From Gammaproteobacteria bacterium (lineage in GTDB: Bacteria; Pseudomonadota; Gammaproteobacteria; QOAV01), in NCBI GenBank assembly GCA_027067235.1, contig JALXFQ010000363.1, positions 1 to 13,530 of the forward strand: a stretch of 13,530 bases of DNA, read 5' to 3'. Below, piece by piece: positions 12,002 through 13,530 of this stretch; positions within the stretch are counted from its first letter, which is position 1; every line of letters begins with the position of its first letter. The position numbers were made by a program, and so were the translations under genes. The notes under the pieces were generated by a model. It was not told the DNA's origin and made no database searches. It was given only the letters and a program-made list of their open reading frames with translations.

Positions 12002-13530
12002 CTAGTAAACCCTCTCTTTCGGCGGAAAACTGTCAACTGTCAGCGGTTTGGTGCGCACCGGCTTGTATTCCAGCTTTTCGTCCTCGCTGAAATAGAGCGA
12101 ATGCTTCATCCATTTCACATCGTCGCGGCCAGGGAAATCAATGCGCGAATGCGCCCCGCGACTTTCCTGCCGGGCGGCGGCGGAAACCACCGTCGCCAGC
12201 GCGATATCCATGAGATTTTCCAGCTCCAGCGCTTCGATACGCGCAGTATTGAACACCTTGCTGTGATCGTTCAGCACGGCATTTCCCAGCCGCTTTTTCA
12301 GCGCGCGCACTTTGACCACACCCTCGTCCAGCACGTCCTGAATCCGGTAAACGCCGCAGTGTTTTTCCATGGTCTCGCGCAATTCACGCGCAAGACCCGC
12401 CACGGTTTCGTCGCCATCAGTGCGATCCCAGCGATGCAGATGCGCCAGCGCCTTGTCGATACTGTCCTGCGAAGCATCGCGCCGTACGTCGCCCTGCAAA
12501 TATTCCGTCATGTGCCGCGCCGCCGCCGCGCCGAACACGATAATATCCAGCAACGAATTACCGCCCAGCCGGTTGGCGCCGTGTACCGACACACAGGCGC
12601 ACTCGCCCGCCGCGTACAGCCCCGGCTGCGCCACTTCGGCGCTGGTGCCATGCGGAGCCACCACCTGCCCGTGCAGATTGGTGGGAATGCCGCCCATGGC
12701 GTAATGCGCCGTGGGGTAAACCGGAATTGGCGCTTCGATGGGATCTACCCCGGCGAAACGCATGGACAGGTCGCGTATGCCAGGTAGTTTGGATTTAATC
12801 GCATCCGCGCCCAGGTGATCCAGCTTCAGCAGCACGTGATCCCTGTTCGGCCCGCAGCCGCGCCCGGCCTCCACTTCCTGGAATATGGCCCGGCTTACCA
12901 CGTCGCGCGAGGCCAGGTCTTTCACATGGGGCGCATATTTTTCCATGAACGCCTCGCCATCAGCGTTGAGCAGATAACCGCCCTCGCCCCGCGCCGCCTC
13001 GGTAATCAGCATGCCGTGTCCGGCCACGCCGGTGGGGTGAAACTGGAAAAACTCCATGTCCTGCACCGGCAAACCGGCGCGCAGCGCCATGGCCAACCCG
13101 TCGCCGGTATTGATCATGGCGTTGGAAGTGGTGCGGAACATCTGTCCGAAGCCGCCGGTGGCAATCAAAGTAGCGTCCGCCTCGATCAGCAAGGTCTCGC
13201 CGGTGGCGATGTCCAGCAGCAATGCGCCAGCTACGTGGCCGCTGTCGTCAACAACCAGATCGACCACAAAAAACTCGTCAAAGAAGTGCGTGCGCGCGGC
13301 CAGGTTCTGCTGATACAGAGTGTGCAGTATGGCATGGCCGGTGCGATCCGCCGCCGGACAGGTGCGCGAGGCCTGGGATTCGCCAAAATTCCGGCTCTGG
13401 CCGCCAAACTTGCGCTGGTAAATGCGGCCATTGTCCAGCCGCGAAAACGGCACGCCCTGATGCTCCAGGTTGATGACCACTTCCGGCGCGGCGCGGCACA
13501 TGTATTCGATGGCGTCCTGGTCGCCCAGAT
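12002..13530 (-). CDS. sdhA: Succinate dehydrogenase flavoprotein subunit SdhA (N-terminus cut by window edge)
   Basis: SdhA oxidises succinate to fumarate with covalent FAD, in the TCA cycle and as part of respiratory complex II. The window holds the last 508 residues of about 590. The frame is open to the edge, and the nine codons before the internal Met (LGDQDAIEY) are SdhA-like, so the gene is cut rather than starting at 13501. Visible motifs include PFSRLDNGRIYQRKFGG, FHPTGVAG, the catalytic-Arg region SRDVVSRAI, HYAMGGIPTN, SVHGANRLGGNSLLD and the C-terminal SRGAHSRIDFPGRDD. The N-terminal FAD dinucleotide motif and the His that binds FAD covalently lie outside. It ends with KERVY 20 bp before sdhB. 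Frd flavoprotein is an alternative, but the SdhB and SdhE context favours SdhA. Confidence 0.97.
   Translation of the reverse strand, partial: LGDQDAIEYMCRAAPEVVINLEHQGVPFSRLDNGRIYQRKFGGQSRNFGESQASRTCPAADRTGHAILHTLYQQNLAARTHFFDEFFVVDLVVDDSGHVAGALLLDIATGETLLIEADATLIATGGFGQMFRTTSNAMINTGDGLAMALRAGLPVQDMEFFQFHPTGVAGHGMLITEAARGEGGYLLNADGEAFMEKYAPHVKDLASRDVVSRAIFQEVEAGRGCGPNRDHVLLKLDHLGADAIKSKLPGIRDLSMRFAGVDPIEAPIPVYPTAHYAMGGIPTNLHGQVVAPHGTSAEVAQPGLYAAGECACVSVHGANRLGGNSLLDIIVFGAAAARHMTEYLQGDVRRDASQDSIDKALAHLHRWDRTDGDETVAGLARELRETMEKHCGVYRIQDVLDEGVVKVRALKKRLGNAVLNDHSKVFNTARIEALELENLMDIALATVVSAAARQESRGAHSRIDFPGRDDVKWMKHSLYFSEDEKLEYKPVRTKPLTVDSFPPKERVY

Noticed and set aside
12101..12787. Plus-strand open frame (228 codons) opposite sdhA
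   Set aside because: Antisense shadow of the sdhA coding region; no recognisable protein features.

Overview
This 13.5 kb window looks like core chromosome of a gammaproteobacterium. Its gene content and order closely follow the Pseudomonas aeruginosa nadB-algU-mucABC-lepA-lepB-DUF4845-rnc-era-recO-pdxJ block as I recall it. The individual proteins also resemble E. coli and Pseudomonas orthologues in length and motifs. I see no mobile element, tRNA or rRNA, CRISPR array, prophage or sign of recent transfer. Species cannot be assigned from the sequence alone.

Minus-strand layout, read from the right edge in transcription order: sdhA (N-terminus cut by the window edge), sdhB, sdhE and a ygfX-like gene form a tightly packed cluster at 13530-10606. 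It converges with nadB, which lies alone on the plus strand (8919-10520). nadB is divergent from the envelope-stress operon rpoE(algU)-rseA(mucA)-rseB(mucB)-rseC(mucC) at 8756-6020. A strong intrinsic terminator (5940-5974) separates that operon from lepA-lepB-DUF4845-rnc-era-recO-pdxJ (5911-1); pdxJ runs off the left edge.

How the genes work together: SdhA and SdhB are the soluble catalytic half of succinate dehydrogenase. SdhE inserts FAD into SdhA, and YgfX is a membrane partner often encoded beside SdhE. NadB starts NAD synthesis from aspartate. RpoE is the envelope-stress sigma factor; RseA and RseB hold it inactive and RseC is a membrane modulator. A sigma-E-type promoter lies directly upstream of rpoE, consistent with autoregulation. 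LepA (EF4) and Era act on the ribosome, LepB cleaves signal peptides, Rnc processes double-stranded RNA, RecO serves recombinational repair, and PdxJ makes pyridoxine phosphate.

Most adjacent genes in the minus-strand clusters overlap or are separated by fewer than 25 bp, so translational coupling is probably common. Several starts are not ATG (recO, rnc and sdhE GTG; ygfX TTG). There is no gene-free stretch over 300 bp; the longest gaps are 162 bp (rpoE/nadB), 107-108 bp (rseC/lepA) and 85 bp (nadB/ygfX). The window is largely ordinary housekeeping DNA. The points most worth a second look are the promoter-plus-terminator arrangement in front of lepA, the missing mucD, the sdhAB-sdhE-ygfX linkage, and the prepilin-like N-terminus of the DUF4845 protein.
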